Assembly: GCF_002802965.1 (NCBI RefSeq)
Contig: NZ_NXGA01000001.1
Span: forward strand, 2,471,263-2,483,820
DNA length: 12,558 nt
Reading direction: 5' to 3'
Source of the DNA: Sporolactobacillus pectinivorans
GTDB lineage: Bacteria > Bacillota > Bacilli > Bacillales > Sporolactobacillaceae
This document shows, one piece after another, positions 6,199 to 12,558 of the stretch. A program made the position numbers and the translations under genes. Under the pieces are notes generated by a model, which was not told where the DNA came from, did not search any database, and saw only the letters and a list, made by a program, of their open reading frames with translations. Positions within the stretch are counted from its first letter, which is position 1. Each line of letters opens with the position of its first letter.

Positions 6199-6229
6199 AT
6201 TATAACTAATCATAGTCAAGGGTAATCAA
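6199..6229 (-). promoter_or_regulatory. Possible promoter of the 89-aa gene
   Basis: On the minus strand, a perfect -10 TATAAT (6199-6204) has a possible -35 TTGATT (6224-6229) at a long 19-bp spacing. It lies about 55 bp upstream of the ATG at 6145. The -10 is convincing, the -35 is not. Confidence 0.4.
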
Positions 6230-6296
6230 TATGATCACTTTTGCTAAAAATTCGGTTTTGATCTATACCCCTTCCTGCTTTCAGAAATTTATCGTT

Positions 6297-6337
6297 GAAA
6301 AAAGTCCCTCTTACTGTCTGTACAAACAATAAGAGGG
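6297..6337 (-). terminator. Terminator of spo0A
   Basis: On the minus strand, a nearly perfect 32-nt palindrome (6306-6337) is followed by ACTTTTTT. The outer arms are CCCTCTTA and TAAGAGGG, and the centre TGTACA also pairs with two G-T wobbles. It lies about 100 nt after the spo0A stop codon. Confidence 0.9.
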
Positions 6338-6437
6338 ATAAGGATAAGTTAATAAATCCAGAACCAGAATCGTTTTTCGTACCACAAACCGGCTCAGGCA
6401 GCCTTTCTTTCTGGGAAAAATACACTTAGGTCAAAGT

Positions 6438-7244
6438 TCAATGTATCATCGTTTCTTCCGCGCGGTTTTCAATACGAAGTTTGTCGGCGACCATGGCGAT
6501 GAATTCCGAATTCGTAGGTTTCGCTTTAGACATGGATACCGTGTAGCCGAAAAGTGAGGAGATCGATTCGACGTTGCCTCGACTCCATGCTACTTCGATC
6601 GCGTGGCGAATTGCCCGCTCAACGCGGCTCGGTGTCGTTTTAAATTTTTTTGCTATATCCGGATAAAGCACTTTAGTGATTGATCCGAGTAATTCTATAT
6701 TGTGATAAACCATCGAAATGGCTTCCCGCAAATACATGTATCCCTTAATATGCGCCGGGACACCAATCTCATGAATAATTTCCGTAATGCTCGCGTTGAG
6801 ATCATGGTTGCTGTCCTGCTGCGACGGTATAACTCCGGCTCTGTTTGATATTACGGCATCCGTTTCGCGTTCGCCCATCACTTGGCGAATTTGATTGGCC
6901 AGATTTTCCATGTCAAAAGGCTTGAGAATAAAGTATGAAGCACCCAATTCAACCGCCTTCTTCGTTACATCTTCCTGTCCAAAGGCAGTAAGCATAATAA
7001 TTTTAGGCTTCGCCAGCTGATCACTTTTTCGTATTTGCCTTAGTACACCCAGTCCATCGAGATGTGGCATAATAATATCCAGCAATAACACGTCAGGTTT
7101 TACTTTCTTTAACATGTCCAGGCATTCTTGCCCATTCTTTGCTGTTGCCACGACTTCAATGTCATCCTGTGTCTTTAGATACTCTGAGATCAAAAAAATC
7201 AATTCTTGGTTGTCATCCGTTAAACCCACTTTTATTCTTTGCAA
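6438..7244 (-). CDS. spo0A: Sporulation master response regulator Spo0A
   Basis: A 268-aa protein very close in length to Bacillus subtilis Spo0A (267 aa). Residues 1-~125 are the receiver: acidic pair Asp10-Asp11, phosphorylated Asp56 in [12 protein letters not shown], and the conserved Thr and Lys in MLTAFGQED and FILKPFD. A variable linker follows. The C-terminal DNA-binding domain has [14 protein letters not shown], the recognition region with [18 protein letters not shown], and [20 protein letters not shown], which contacts sigma factors. Phosphorelay-driven Spo0A~P binds 0A boxes and controls entry into sporulation. TTG at 7244 is the start: AGGGGG lies 9 nt upstream and the N terminus MQRIKV aligns with MEKIKV of B. 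subtilis. An in-frame GTG at 7262 overlaps that ribosome-binding site. It follows spoIVB, as in Bacillus. Confidence 0.98.
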   Translation of the reverse strand: MQRIKVGLTDDNQELIFLISEYLKTQDDIEVVATAKNGQECLDMLKKVKPDVLLLDIIMPHLDGLGVLRQIRKSDQLAKPKIIMLTAFGQEDVTKKAVELGASYFILKPFDMENLANQIRQVMGERETDAVISNRAGVIPSQQDSNHDLNASITEIIHEIGVPAHIKGYMYLREAISMVYHNIELLGSITKVLYPDIAKKFKTTPSRVERAIRHAIEVAWSRGNVESISSLFGYTVSMSKAKPTNSEFIAMVADKLRIENRAEETMIH

Positions 7245-7284
7245 AATAAAAATCCCCCTCACGAAAAGTTCTACAGTTTATCTT

Positions 7285-7291
7285 TTCGACA
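7285..7291 (-). promoter_or_regulatory. 0A box in the spo0A leader
   Basis: An exact TGTCGAA on the minus strand within TTGTCGAAAA, about 40 nt upstream of the spo0A start codon. Spo0A~P binding here would lie downstream of the predicted start point, which suggests repression or a roadblock. Confidence 0.65.
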
Positions 7292-7365
7292 ATGAGGAGG
7301 GTATTCCTTTTTCAGAATCTTTGAATCGCTTTGCTTTTTTCTCGTTTTTGTGCCTAAATTCTTTC

Positions 7366-7394
7366 ATTTTCAGCTGTTTTCGACAAATTATCCT
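7366..7394 (-). promoter_or_regulatory. Sigma-H-like promoter (Ps) of spo0A
   Basis: On the minus strand, AGGATAA (7388-7394) matches the sigma-H -35 and GCTGAAAAT (7366-7374) matches the -10 consensus RNNGAATWW except at one base. The spacer is 13 bp. In B. subtilis the sporulation promoter of spo0A is also sigma-H dependent and lies between spoIVB and spo0A, so position and sequence agree. Confidence 0.65.
7379..7385 (-). promoter_or_regulatory. 0A box inside the spo0A sigma-H promoter
   Basis: An exact TGTCGAA (within TTTGTCGAAAA) lies between the -35 and -10 of the sigma-H-like promoter. A weaker copy, TGTCGGA on the plus strand, is at 7412-7418. This is direct evidence for autoregulation of spo0A. 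Confidence 0.75.
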
Positions 7395-7415
7395 ATTTCT
7401 TTTTAGGGTTTTGTC

Positions 7416-7437
7416 GGAGAATATTTCTATTTTCTCC
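7416..7437. repeat. Hairpin directly after spoIVB
   Basis: GGAGAA/TTCTCC arms, with two further A-T pairs after one mismatch, form a hairpin a few bases beyond the spoIVB stop. There is no T-run after it on the minus strand, so it is not a standard terminator; it may stabilise the mRNA 3' end. Readthrough from spoIVB into spo0A is therefore possible. Confidence 0.4.
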
Positions 7438-7439
7438 AT

Positions 7440-8714
7440 TCAGCTGACTGTTTCTAGCAGCCGGCCGTCACTTGGGCGAACAATGCCCGCTTCGCGAAGC
7501 ATCCATTCGATATGAACACCATAACCGCATGTCGGATCGTTGACAAAGACATGTGTGACTGCCCCGACCAGTTTCCCATTCTGAATGATTGGACTCCCGC
7601 TCATCCCCTGAATAATACCACCTGTTGCTTTAAGTAGCCGCGGATCAGTGATTTTGATGACCAAGCCCTTAGTAGCTGGATATTTCTGCGGAACGGAATT
7701 CAAAATTCTGATATCGAAGGCCTGAATATGATTTCCATCCAACACAGTCAGAATTTGAGCAGGCCCTTCTTTGACCTGATCAGACGATGCAGCAGGTAAT
7801 CCTTTCCCCCATTCTTCACTTCTGAGCGCCGATCGTTCTTTAAGATGTCCGTAAATGCCAAACGCCGTATTTTTTTCAACGCTTCCGATCGTCATTGCAT
7901 TTTCAGCAAAAAAGGCAATTTTTTCACCTGGTTTACCCTCTGTCCCTTTATCAATCGCCTGAACCGTCGAGTTGAATATATGTCCGGTCTTAACTAAAAT
8001 CGGCTGTCCAGTATCCCGGTCTGATATAACATGTCCAAGTGCGCCATAAGAGGATGTTTCAGGATCATAAAAAGTCATTGTTCCGATACCGGATGCAGAG
8101 TCTCGGATATAAAGTCCCAATTCATACGGACTTTCCGCTCCTTTTACAGGTACTAATTTCTTTTGAAGTGAAGCTTTTCTCCGAAGTACACTTACAGTCA
8201 GCGTTTCACTCTTTGACATATTAACAACACGGCTGCGGACATCGGCTATTGTCATGACTGGTCTGCCATTTATCTTTGTGATCACATCGCCGATTTTTAT
8301 GCCGGCACTCTCACCCGGCGATAATTGACCCTCTGGGCCATCCACGAGATGATAACCGACAACCAATACACCCTTTGTACTGATCCTGACACCGATCGAC
8401 TGCCCCCCCGGTATTAGACGAATTTCCTGCCCGTCTCGGGAAGCTGGAAAAGTTTCCGCACTTTTTAAGTATGAAACATTTTGCGCTTTTGCGCTCTTCT
8501 GGATGGAAAATGCTTTCATCTTTCGAATTTCCATTGCAATCGGTGAACCGGCTGCCAGTCGTGAATGAATGTTCAGTTTTCCTGTCCCAGTGTCATTAAT
8601 TGCCCTTGCTACACGATCAATGGTCCATCCGGTCCCCAGGCAGCCTGAAGCGACAATAAAGCCGAGAAGAATCAAACTGATCAATACCCTGAATGTTTTC
8701 TTTCTCTTTCTCAT
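7440..8714 (-). CDS. spoIVB: SpoIVB serine peptidase, sigma-K checkpoint signal
   Basis: A 424-aa protein (B. subtilis 426 aa). Residues ~8-28 are a single membrane-insertion segment, ~100-190 form a PDZ domain (LSPGESAGIKIGDVITKING), and the remainder is an SA-clan/S55 peptidase. The catalytic His is in YGALGHVIS (His228) and the Ser in GMSGSPI (Ser374). The acidic member is probably Asp357 in KITDPRLL. SpoIVB is made in the forespore under sigma-G, secreted into the space between the membranes, and cleaves SpoIVFA. This releases SpoIVFB to process pro-sigma-K in the mother cell. The ATG at 8714 has AGGAG 8 nt upstream. I found no convincing sigma-G promoter: a CATAATT near 8785 resembles the -10, but no matching -35 was seen. 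Confidence 0.97.
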   Translation of the reverse strand: MRKRKKTFRVLISLILLGFIVASGCLGTGWTIDRVARAINDTGTGKLNIHSRLAAGSPIAMEIRKMKAFSIQKSAKAQNVSYLKSAETFPASRDGQEIRLIPGGQSIGVRISTKGVLVVGYHLVDGPEGQLSPGESAGIKIGDVITKINGRPVMTIADVRSRVVNMSKSETLTVSVLRRKASLQKKLVPVKGAESPYELGLYIRDSASGIGTMTFYDPETSSYGALGHVISDRDTGQPILVKTGHIFNSTVQAIDKGTEGKPGEKIAFFAENAMTIGSVEKNTAFGIYGHLKERSALRSEEWGKGLPAASSDQVKEGPAQILTVLDGNHIQAFDIRILNSVPQKYPATKGLVIKITDPRLLKATGGIIQGMSGSPIIQNGKLVGAVTHVFVNDPTCGYGVHIEWMLREAGIVRPSDGRLLETVS

Positions 8715-8894
8715 AACTCACTCTCCTCGCTCCAGTCCCGCATTTATCTCGCGGTGCATTAATTAAAATTGCCTGAGCCGGGAAGAATTATGAGTGAGAC
8801 AAGTAAAGGATTTCTCCCATTAAAGGATAGCTGTTCCAAACGGGAAAAATTGTTCGATAAAAAAGCACTCCGAGGGTAATGATCGAAAAAGGCC

Positions 8895-10595
8895 TCATAT
8901 TTTTACTTTCTCTGCCATTTTGCGAAGCTCACGAGCGTGACGGCGGGTAAGATCTGTGATCTTTGTGCCGGAAATCATTCGACCGATTTCCCTGATCTTT
9001 TCCTCTTCGTCAAGTTTTTTGACGGATGTGACTGTTCTCTGGTTTTCCGTGACCTGTTTTGAAATATATAGATGATGATCAGCCATTGCAGCAACCTGAG
9101 GTAAGTGTGTGATGCAGAAAACCTGGGATGACTTTGACAAGTTAAAAATCTTTTCAGCCATGGCTTGTGCCACACGGCCGCTGACCCCGGTGTCGACTTC
9201 GTCAAAAATGATGGAAGTCACACCCATGACCTGCCTGAAATTCGACTTTATCGCCAGCATTATGCGAGAAAGTTCACCGCCGGAAGCGATCTTGACCAGC
9301 GGTTTTAAGGGTTCGCCGGGATTTGTAGCGATAAAGAATTCAGCATTGTCAATACCATCCGGATGATAATTTCTAAAGGATTCCAGATCATCTTGCTGAT
9401 TAAGCCGCGCCTCAAACTGTGCCTGTTCCATATAGAGGTCCTTCAGTTCATGATTGATGGCCTGATTTAATTGAATCACCGTTTTCTTGCGCACGCCTGA
9501 TACAGCCAGCGCCTTTTTTCGCAAGTAATCCATATGGTCGTGAAATGCCTGATTCAGTTCATCATATCGTTCGTCCCGATGGGTAAGATCATCATATTCT
9601 TTTTTGATTTTCTCGCAATAATCAAGAATTTCTTTAATATCTGTTCCATATTTTCTCTTCAGGAGATGGATCTCATTCAACCTCATCTCAATTTCGTCCA
9701 GCCGCTCAGGGTCGTACTCCATTTGTTCCAGATAACCTCTCATTGAGGACGATTGTTCCTCCAAAATATAATAACAATTAGAGATGGATTCAGCATATCC
9801 TTTCAGGTCGTTGTCCAGATCCTGTACTGATTCGAGACTGCCAGAAGCACTTCTAAGCCAGTCAAGACCTCTACTTTCTCCGTCCAGCGCTTCATAGCCT
9901 AACTTTAATGCCTGGAACACTTTTTCAAAATTCACAAGCCGGCGTTTCTCTTCATACAGTTTGTCATCCTCGCCTTCATGAAGCTTCGCGTCATTGATTT
10001 CCTTGATCTGATACTTCAAAAGATCAATCCGCTGCACAATTTGCTTCTCATTTTTATTAAATCGCTCACACTGCTTCGCAAGATCTGCGGTCTTTTCATA
10101 CTCCGTACTGTACTCATACTTCAGTTTGGCAAGATCGCTTCCTCCAAACAGATCGATTAATGGTAAATGGCGCTCAGGATCCAAAAGAAGCTGATGTTCA
10201 TGCTGTCCATGAATATCGATGAGCCTGTGGCCGATTTTCTGAAGTGCGTTCAATGTCACAAGCTTTCCATTGACTCTGCAGATACTTTTCCCCCTGGCTG
10301 AAATTTCTCTTCTCAGAATAATCATATTGTCATTTTTATCAATGCCCAGTGCATCAAGGATCGGAATAACTTCGTGTTGCCCGTCAATTTCAAACAGCCC
10401 TTCGATCTCCGCTTTATTTGTCCCATGACGGACATACTCGATGGAACCGCGGCCACCGGCAAGCAGGCCAATGGCGTCAATGATAATTGATTTTCCCGCC
10501 CCTGTTTCACCAGTAAACACGGTCAAGCCGTTTTCAAACGAAACCCTGAGTTTTTCAATAATTGCAAAGTTCACAACTTGAAGCTCCAGCAGCAT
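8895..10595 (-). CDS. recN: DNA repair protein RecN
   Basis: An SMC-like ATPase of 566 aa (family ~550-575 aa) that gathers and processes DNA ends during double-strand-break repair. The N terminus holds Walker A GETGAGKS (~residues 30-37). Residues ~150-400 form a long charged coiled coil. The C-terminal half holds the ABC signature SGGELSRIMLAIK, Walker B IIFDEVDTGVSG and the H-loop region FCITHLPQVAAMADHH. The ATG at 10595 follows AGGGGG. It is intact. The gene has its own promoter region after the tlyA terminator, with a LexA-like box. In Bacillus argR (ahrC) lies directly upstream; here it is missing. Confidence 0.98.
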   Translation of the reverse strand: MLLELQVVNFAIIEKLRVSFENGLTVFTGETGAGKSIIIDAIGLLAGGRGSIEYVRHGTNKAEIEGLFEIDGQHEVIPILDALGIDKNDNMIILRREISARGKSICRVNGKLVTLNALQKIGHRLIDIHGQHEHQLLLDPERHLPLIDLFGGSDLAKLKYEYSTEYEKTADLAKQCERFNKNEKQIVQRIDLLKYQIKEINDAKLHEGEDDKLYEEKRRLVNFEKVFQALKLGYEALDGESRGLDWLRSASGSLESVQDLDNDLKGYAESISNCYYILEEQSSSMRGYLEQMEYDPERLDEIEMRLNEIHLLKRKYGTDIKEILDYCEKIKKEYDDLTHRDERYDELNQAFHDHMDYLRKKALAVSGVRKKTVIQLNQAINHELKDLYMEQAQFEARLNQQDDLESFRNYHPDGIDNAEFFIATNPGEPLKPLVKIASGGELSRIMLAIKSNFRQVMGVTSIIFDEVDTGVSGRVAQAMAEKIFNLSKSSQVFCITHLPQVAAMADHHLYISKQVTENQRTVTSVKKLDEEEKIREIGRMISGTKITDLTRRHARELRKMAEKVKI

Positions 10596-10615
10596 GGAAA
10601 TGCCCCCTTCAAAAA

Positions 10616-10629
10616 CGAACGTAGGTTCT
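10616..10629. promoter_or_regulatory. LexA (DinR)-like SOS box upstream of recN
   Basis: CGAACGTAGGTTCT matches the Gram-positive LexA site CGAAC-N4-GTTCG in nine of its ten half-site bases. It lies 20 bp upstream of the recN start codon and just downstream of the predicted -10, where LexA would block transcription. Confidence 0.7.
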
Positions 10630-10635
10630 GTATCT

Positions 10636-10664
10636 ATTTTCTTCCGTTATCGATGTTTCGTCAA
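10636..10664 (-). promoter_or_regulatory. Predicted recN promoter
   Basis: On the minus strand, a -35 TTGACG (10659-10664; 5/6) and a -10 GAAAAT (10636-10641; 4/6) have a 17-bp spacer. The start would be near 10630, at the edge of the LexA-like box. Confidence 0.5.
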
Positions 10665-10675
10665 TATTTCAGAGT

Positions 10676-10709
10676 AAAAAAAGAGAGCGCATGTTTCATG
10701 CTCCCTCAT
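10676..10709 (-). terminator. Terminator of the dxs-tlyA transcript
   Basis: On the minus strand, a hairpin with arms GAGGGAGCATG and CATGCGCTCTC, a 3-nt loop and one internal mismatch is followed by seven T. Its 5' arm contains the tlyA stop codon. It separates tlyA from recN. Confidence 0.85.
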
Positions 10710-11539
10710 TCCAAGGTCTGTTTATTTTTATCCAAAGCCTGATGTGCCCGTGCAACAACCGTTTCAACTGTCTCGGCAGTTTCAGTTTCGACCCGTCTGC
10801 TTTCCGCTTTGAGCCAGGCAAGAAATTCGATATTGCCATCACCACCCGTAATGGGTGAAAAATCAAGGCCGCAAAGTCTGAACCCGGTTTCTCTTGCAAA
10901 TCCAAGAATATCCTGAAGGACCAGTCGGTGGACTCCGGAATCGCGGACAATCCCTTTCTTACCAACCTCATTTCTTCCGGCTTCAAACTGCGGCTTAATC
11001 AAAGCAACGATATCACTGCCGGGAACAATAATGTTTATCAACGCAGGAAGGATCTTTTTCAGCGAGATAAACGAGACATCAATCGTCGCAAAATCGGGTT
11101 TGCCATCTTGAAAGTCATCTTCTGTGCAATAACGGAAATTTGTTTTTTCCATGACGATAACACGCGGATCATTGCGCAGCTTCCAGGCAAGCTGGTTATA
11201 ACCGACATCAAGCGCATACACTTTTTCAGCACCATTCTGTAGGGCACAATCGGTAAACCCTCCCGTCGATGCGCCAATGTCAAGCATCAATCTGCCGCTG
11301 ACGTCGATAGGAAAAACTTTCAGCGCCTTCTCCAATTTAAGCCCTCCGCGTCCCACATAGGGAAGTGTGTGCCCTCTCACTGAGAGGTGGGCGCCGCTGT
11401 CGATTTTGCTTCCCGGTTTGTCAACGCGCTGATCACCCATGTAAACGACGCCTGCCATTACGGCCCGCTGTGCTTTTTCACGCGACTCAAATAAGCCATC
11501 TCGAACAAGAAGGACATCCACGCGTTCCTTATCTTTCAT
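10706..11539 (-). CDS. tlyA: TlyA-family rRNA 2'-O-methyltransferase (YqxC)
   Basis: A 277-aa protein (family ~265-285 aa). Residues 1-~62 are an S4-like RNA-binding domain ([20 protein letters not shown]). The remainder is an FtsJ/RrmJ-type methyltransferase with the SAM loop [12 protein letters not shown] (~87-98). A K-D-K-E set is apparent: the Lys in [11 protein letters not shown], Asp in TIDVSFIS, Lys in ALIKPQFE and Glu in NIEFLAWL. TlyA of mycobacteria methylates C1409 of 16S and/or C1920 of 23S rRNA; older annotations call it hemolysin A. The Bacillus homologue is YqxC. Its ATG overlaps the dxs stop in an ATGA, so translation is coupled. Confidence 0.95.
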   Translation of the reverse strand: MKDKERVDVLLVRDGLFESREKAQRAVMAGVVYMGDQRVDKPGSKIDSGAHLSVRGHTLPYVGRGGLKLEKALKVFPIDVSGRLMLDIGASTGGFTDCALQNGAEKVYALDVGYNQLAWKLRNDPRVIVMEKTNFRYCTEDDFQDGKPDFATIDVSFISLKKILPALINIIVPGSDIVALIKPQFEAGRNEVGKKGIVRDSGVHRLVLQDILGFARETGFRLCGLDFSPITGGDGNIEFLAWLKAESRRVETETAETVETVVARAHQALDKNKQTLE

Positions 11540-12558
11540 GGCAAGGTCATCCTCTGGAGTCTGGCACTGTCTCCTGTTTTCGATTTTTTCAGCATTTGCT
11601 GGAGCCGCGCACAGACATGATCGCTCGTCAGGCCAAGTTCCTGCAGCAACTCCTTAACACTTCCATGTTCCACAAAGCGGTCGGGAATACCCATTAATTC
11701 AATCATCTGGTTCTGAATGCCGCAAGCTGAGTAGAATTCAAGCACGCTTGAGCCGAATCCTCCGGCAAGTACACCCTCTTCAAGCGTCAGCATCGGCATT
11801 TTACGGGCGGCCAGCTTCTTGAGCAAATCAGCATCCAGCGGCTTGAGAAAACGCGCATTGATTACCGAAACATGGATACCATCCGACTGCATCACTTTCG
11901 CTGCTTCCATGGCCACTTTAATCATAGGACCAAAGGAAAGAATCACTGCATCACTGCCTTCGCGAAGGATTTCCCATTTTCCAATCGGAATCCGAACCGG
12001 CTCTTTGTCCATGTTTACACCGATTCCATTGCCTCTTGGATAGCGGACAGCAATCGGACCATGATTGTAATTGACAGCAGTGTAAATCATGTTTCTTAGT
12101 TCATTTTCATCTTTGCCCATCATTATGGTAATATTCGGCAGCGCTCGCAGGAAACTAATATCAAACACACCTTGATGTGTTTCCCCGTCAGCACCGACCA
12201 GCCCCGCCCGATCAACGGCGATTGTTACATTGAGGTTCTGCCGGCAAACATCATGAACAATTTGGTCATAAGCACGTTGCATGAACGTAGAATAAATTGA
12301 AAGAACAGGCTTCATGTTTTGCGTGGCAAGCCCGGCAGCAAACGTTGCAGCATGCTGTTCAGCAATGCCCACATCAAACAGGCGGTCCGGGAATTCCTGT
12401 GCAAAGCCTTCCAGCTTTGACCCGACAACCATAGCCGGAGTGATCACAACGATCCGTTTGTCTTTTCTCGCGAGTTCCTGCAAAGAATCGTTAACCACTT
12501 TGCTGTAAGAAGGTGCGCTCGTTAACGGCTTAATAAAAGCTCCAGATTCAATTTTGTA
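11536..12558 (-). CDS. dxs: 1-deoxy-D-xylulose-5-phosphate synthase, C-terminal part (cut by window edge)
   Basis: Dxs condenses pyruvate and glyceraldehyde-3-phosphate with thiamine diphosphate. This is the first step of the MEP isoprenoid pathway and also feeds thiamine and pyridoxal synthesis. The frame stays open to the window end, so about 340 C-terminal residues of ~630 are visible. They hold the pyrimidine-binding domain with [18 protein letters not shown], which contains the catalytic Glu of transketolases. [18 protein letters not shown] and RYPRGNG follow, then the C-terminal transketolase domain ([19 protein letters not shown]). The in-frame GTG at 12498 is internal and not the start. 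It forms an operon with tlyA (4-nt overlap), as in Bacillus. Confidence 0.97.
   Translation of the reverse strand, partial: YKIESGAFIKPLTSAPSYSKVVNDSLQELARKDKRIVVITPAMVVGSKLEGFAQEFPDRLFDVGIAEQHAATFAAGLATQNMKPVLSIYSTFMQRAYDQIVHDVCRQNLNVTIAVDRAGLVGADGETHQGVFDISFLRALPNITIMMGKDENELRNMIYTAVNYNHGPIAVRYPRGNGIGVNMDKEPVRIPIGKWEILREGSDAVILSFGPMIKVAMEAAKVMQSDGIHVSVINARFLKPLDADLLKKLAARKMPMLTLEEGVLAGGFGSSVLEFYSACGIQNQMIELMGIPDRFVEHGSVKELLQELGLTSDHVCARLQQMLKKSKTGDSARLQRMTLP

Noticed and set aside
6216..6425. 69-codon minus-strand open frame between spo0A and the small gene
   Set aside because: It runs straight through the spo0A terminator hairpin and T-run and has no convincing ribosome-binding site.
7114..7515. 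133-codon plus-strand open frame across the spo0A promoter
   Set aside because: It is antisense to the spo0A and spoIVB ends and covers the regulatory region; Phe- and Ser-rich composition comes from the A/T-rich complement.
8715..8894. Sigma-G promoter of spoIVB
   Set aside because: A CATAATT near 8785 resembles the sigma-G -10, but nothing at the right distance resembles its -35, so it was not listed as a feature.

Overview
The window comes from an endospore-forming, low-to-mid G+C Firmicute of the order Bacillales. It holds the 5' part of a Bacillales-type 16S rRNA gene, spo0A and spoIVB, and the classical Bacillus gene order dxs - tlyA(yqxC) - recN - spoIVB - spo0A. The 16S and the overall base composition would suit Sporolactobacillaceae or a neighbouring family, but that is a guess from sequence character, not from a search.

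Left end (1-1190): the first ~835 nt of a 16S gene on the minus strand, reading out of the window. It is preceded by a leader with a boxA-like element, a C(UUCG)G hairpin and three tandem near-consensus sigma-A promoters with 17-bp spacers. Next (1191-2304) is a decayed IS30-family insertion sequence with recognisable 24-bp terminal inverted repeats (19/24 matches). Its transposase is broken by frameshifts and stops and has lost at least one, probably two, of its DDE residues.

Centre-left (2340-4526): a LysR-type regulator (CidR/YwbI type) diverges from a cidA-cidB (ywbH-ywbG) membrane-protein operon, which ends in a bidirectional terminator. The cidA promoter region carries a perfect TGTGA-N6-TCACA palindrome of the FNR/CRP or Rex type over the predicted transcription start.

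Centre (4527-6337): an orphan HPr gene (ptsH) with no ptsI next to it, a frame-disrupted and shortened GlcU-type sugar-uptake pseudogene, a 380-bp non-coding stretch with an isolated strong terminator and a separate palindrome, and a small unrecognised highly charged gene (89 aa).

Right (6338-12558): the minus-strand sporulation and repair cluster. In transcription order it holds dxs (partial, cut by the window edge) overlapping tlyA by 4 nt, a terminator, recN with a LexA-like box, spoIVB, then spo0A. spo0A has a sigma-H-like promoter carrying a 0A box inside its spacer, plus a second 0A box in the leader. The arginine repressor gene (argR/ahrC), which in Bacillus lies between tlyA and recN, is absent here.

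Nearly everything except cidAB and the IS remnant is on the minus strand. I see no CRISPR array, tRNA, prophage or defence system. The most interesting leads are regulatory: the cidAB operator, the recN LexA box with argR missing, and the orphan terminator/leader upstream of the glcU remnant.
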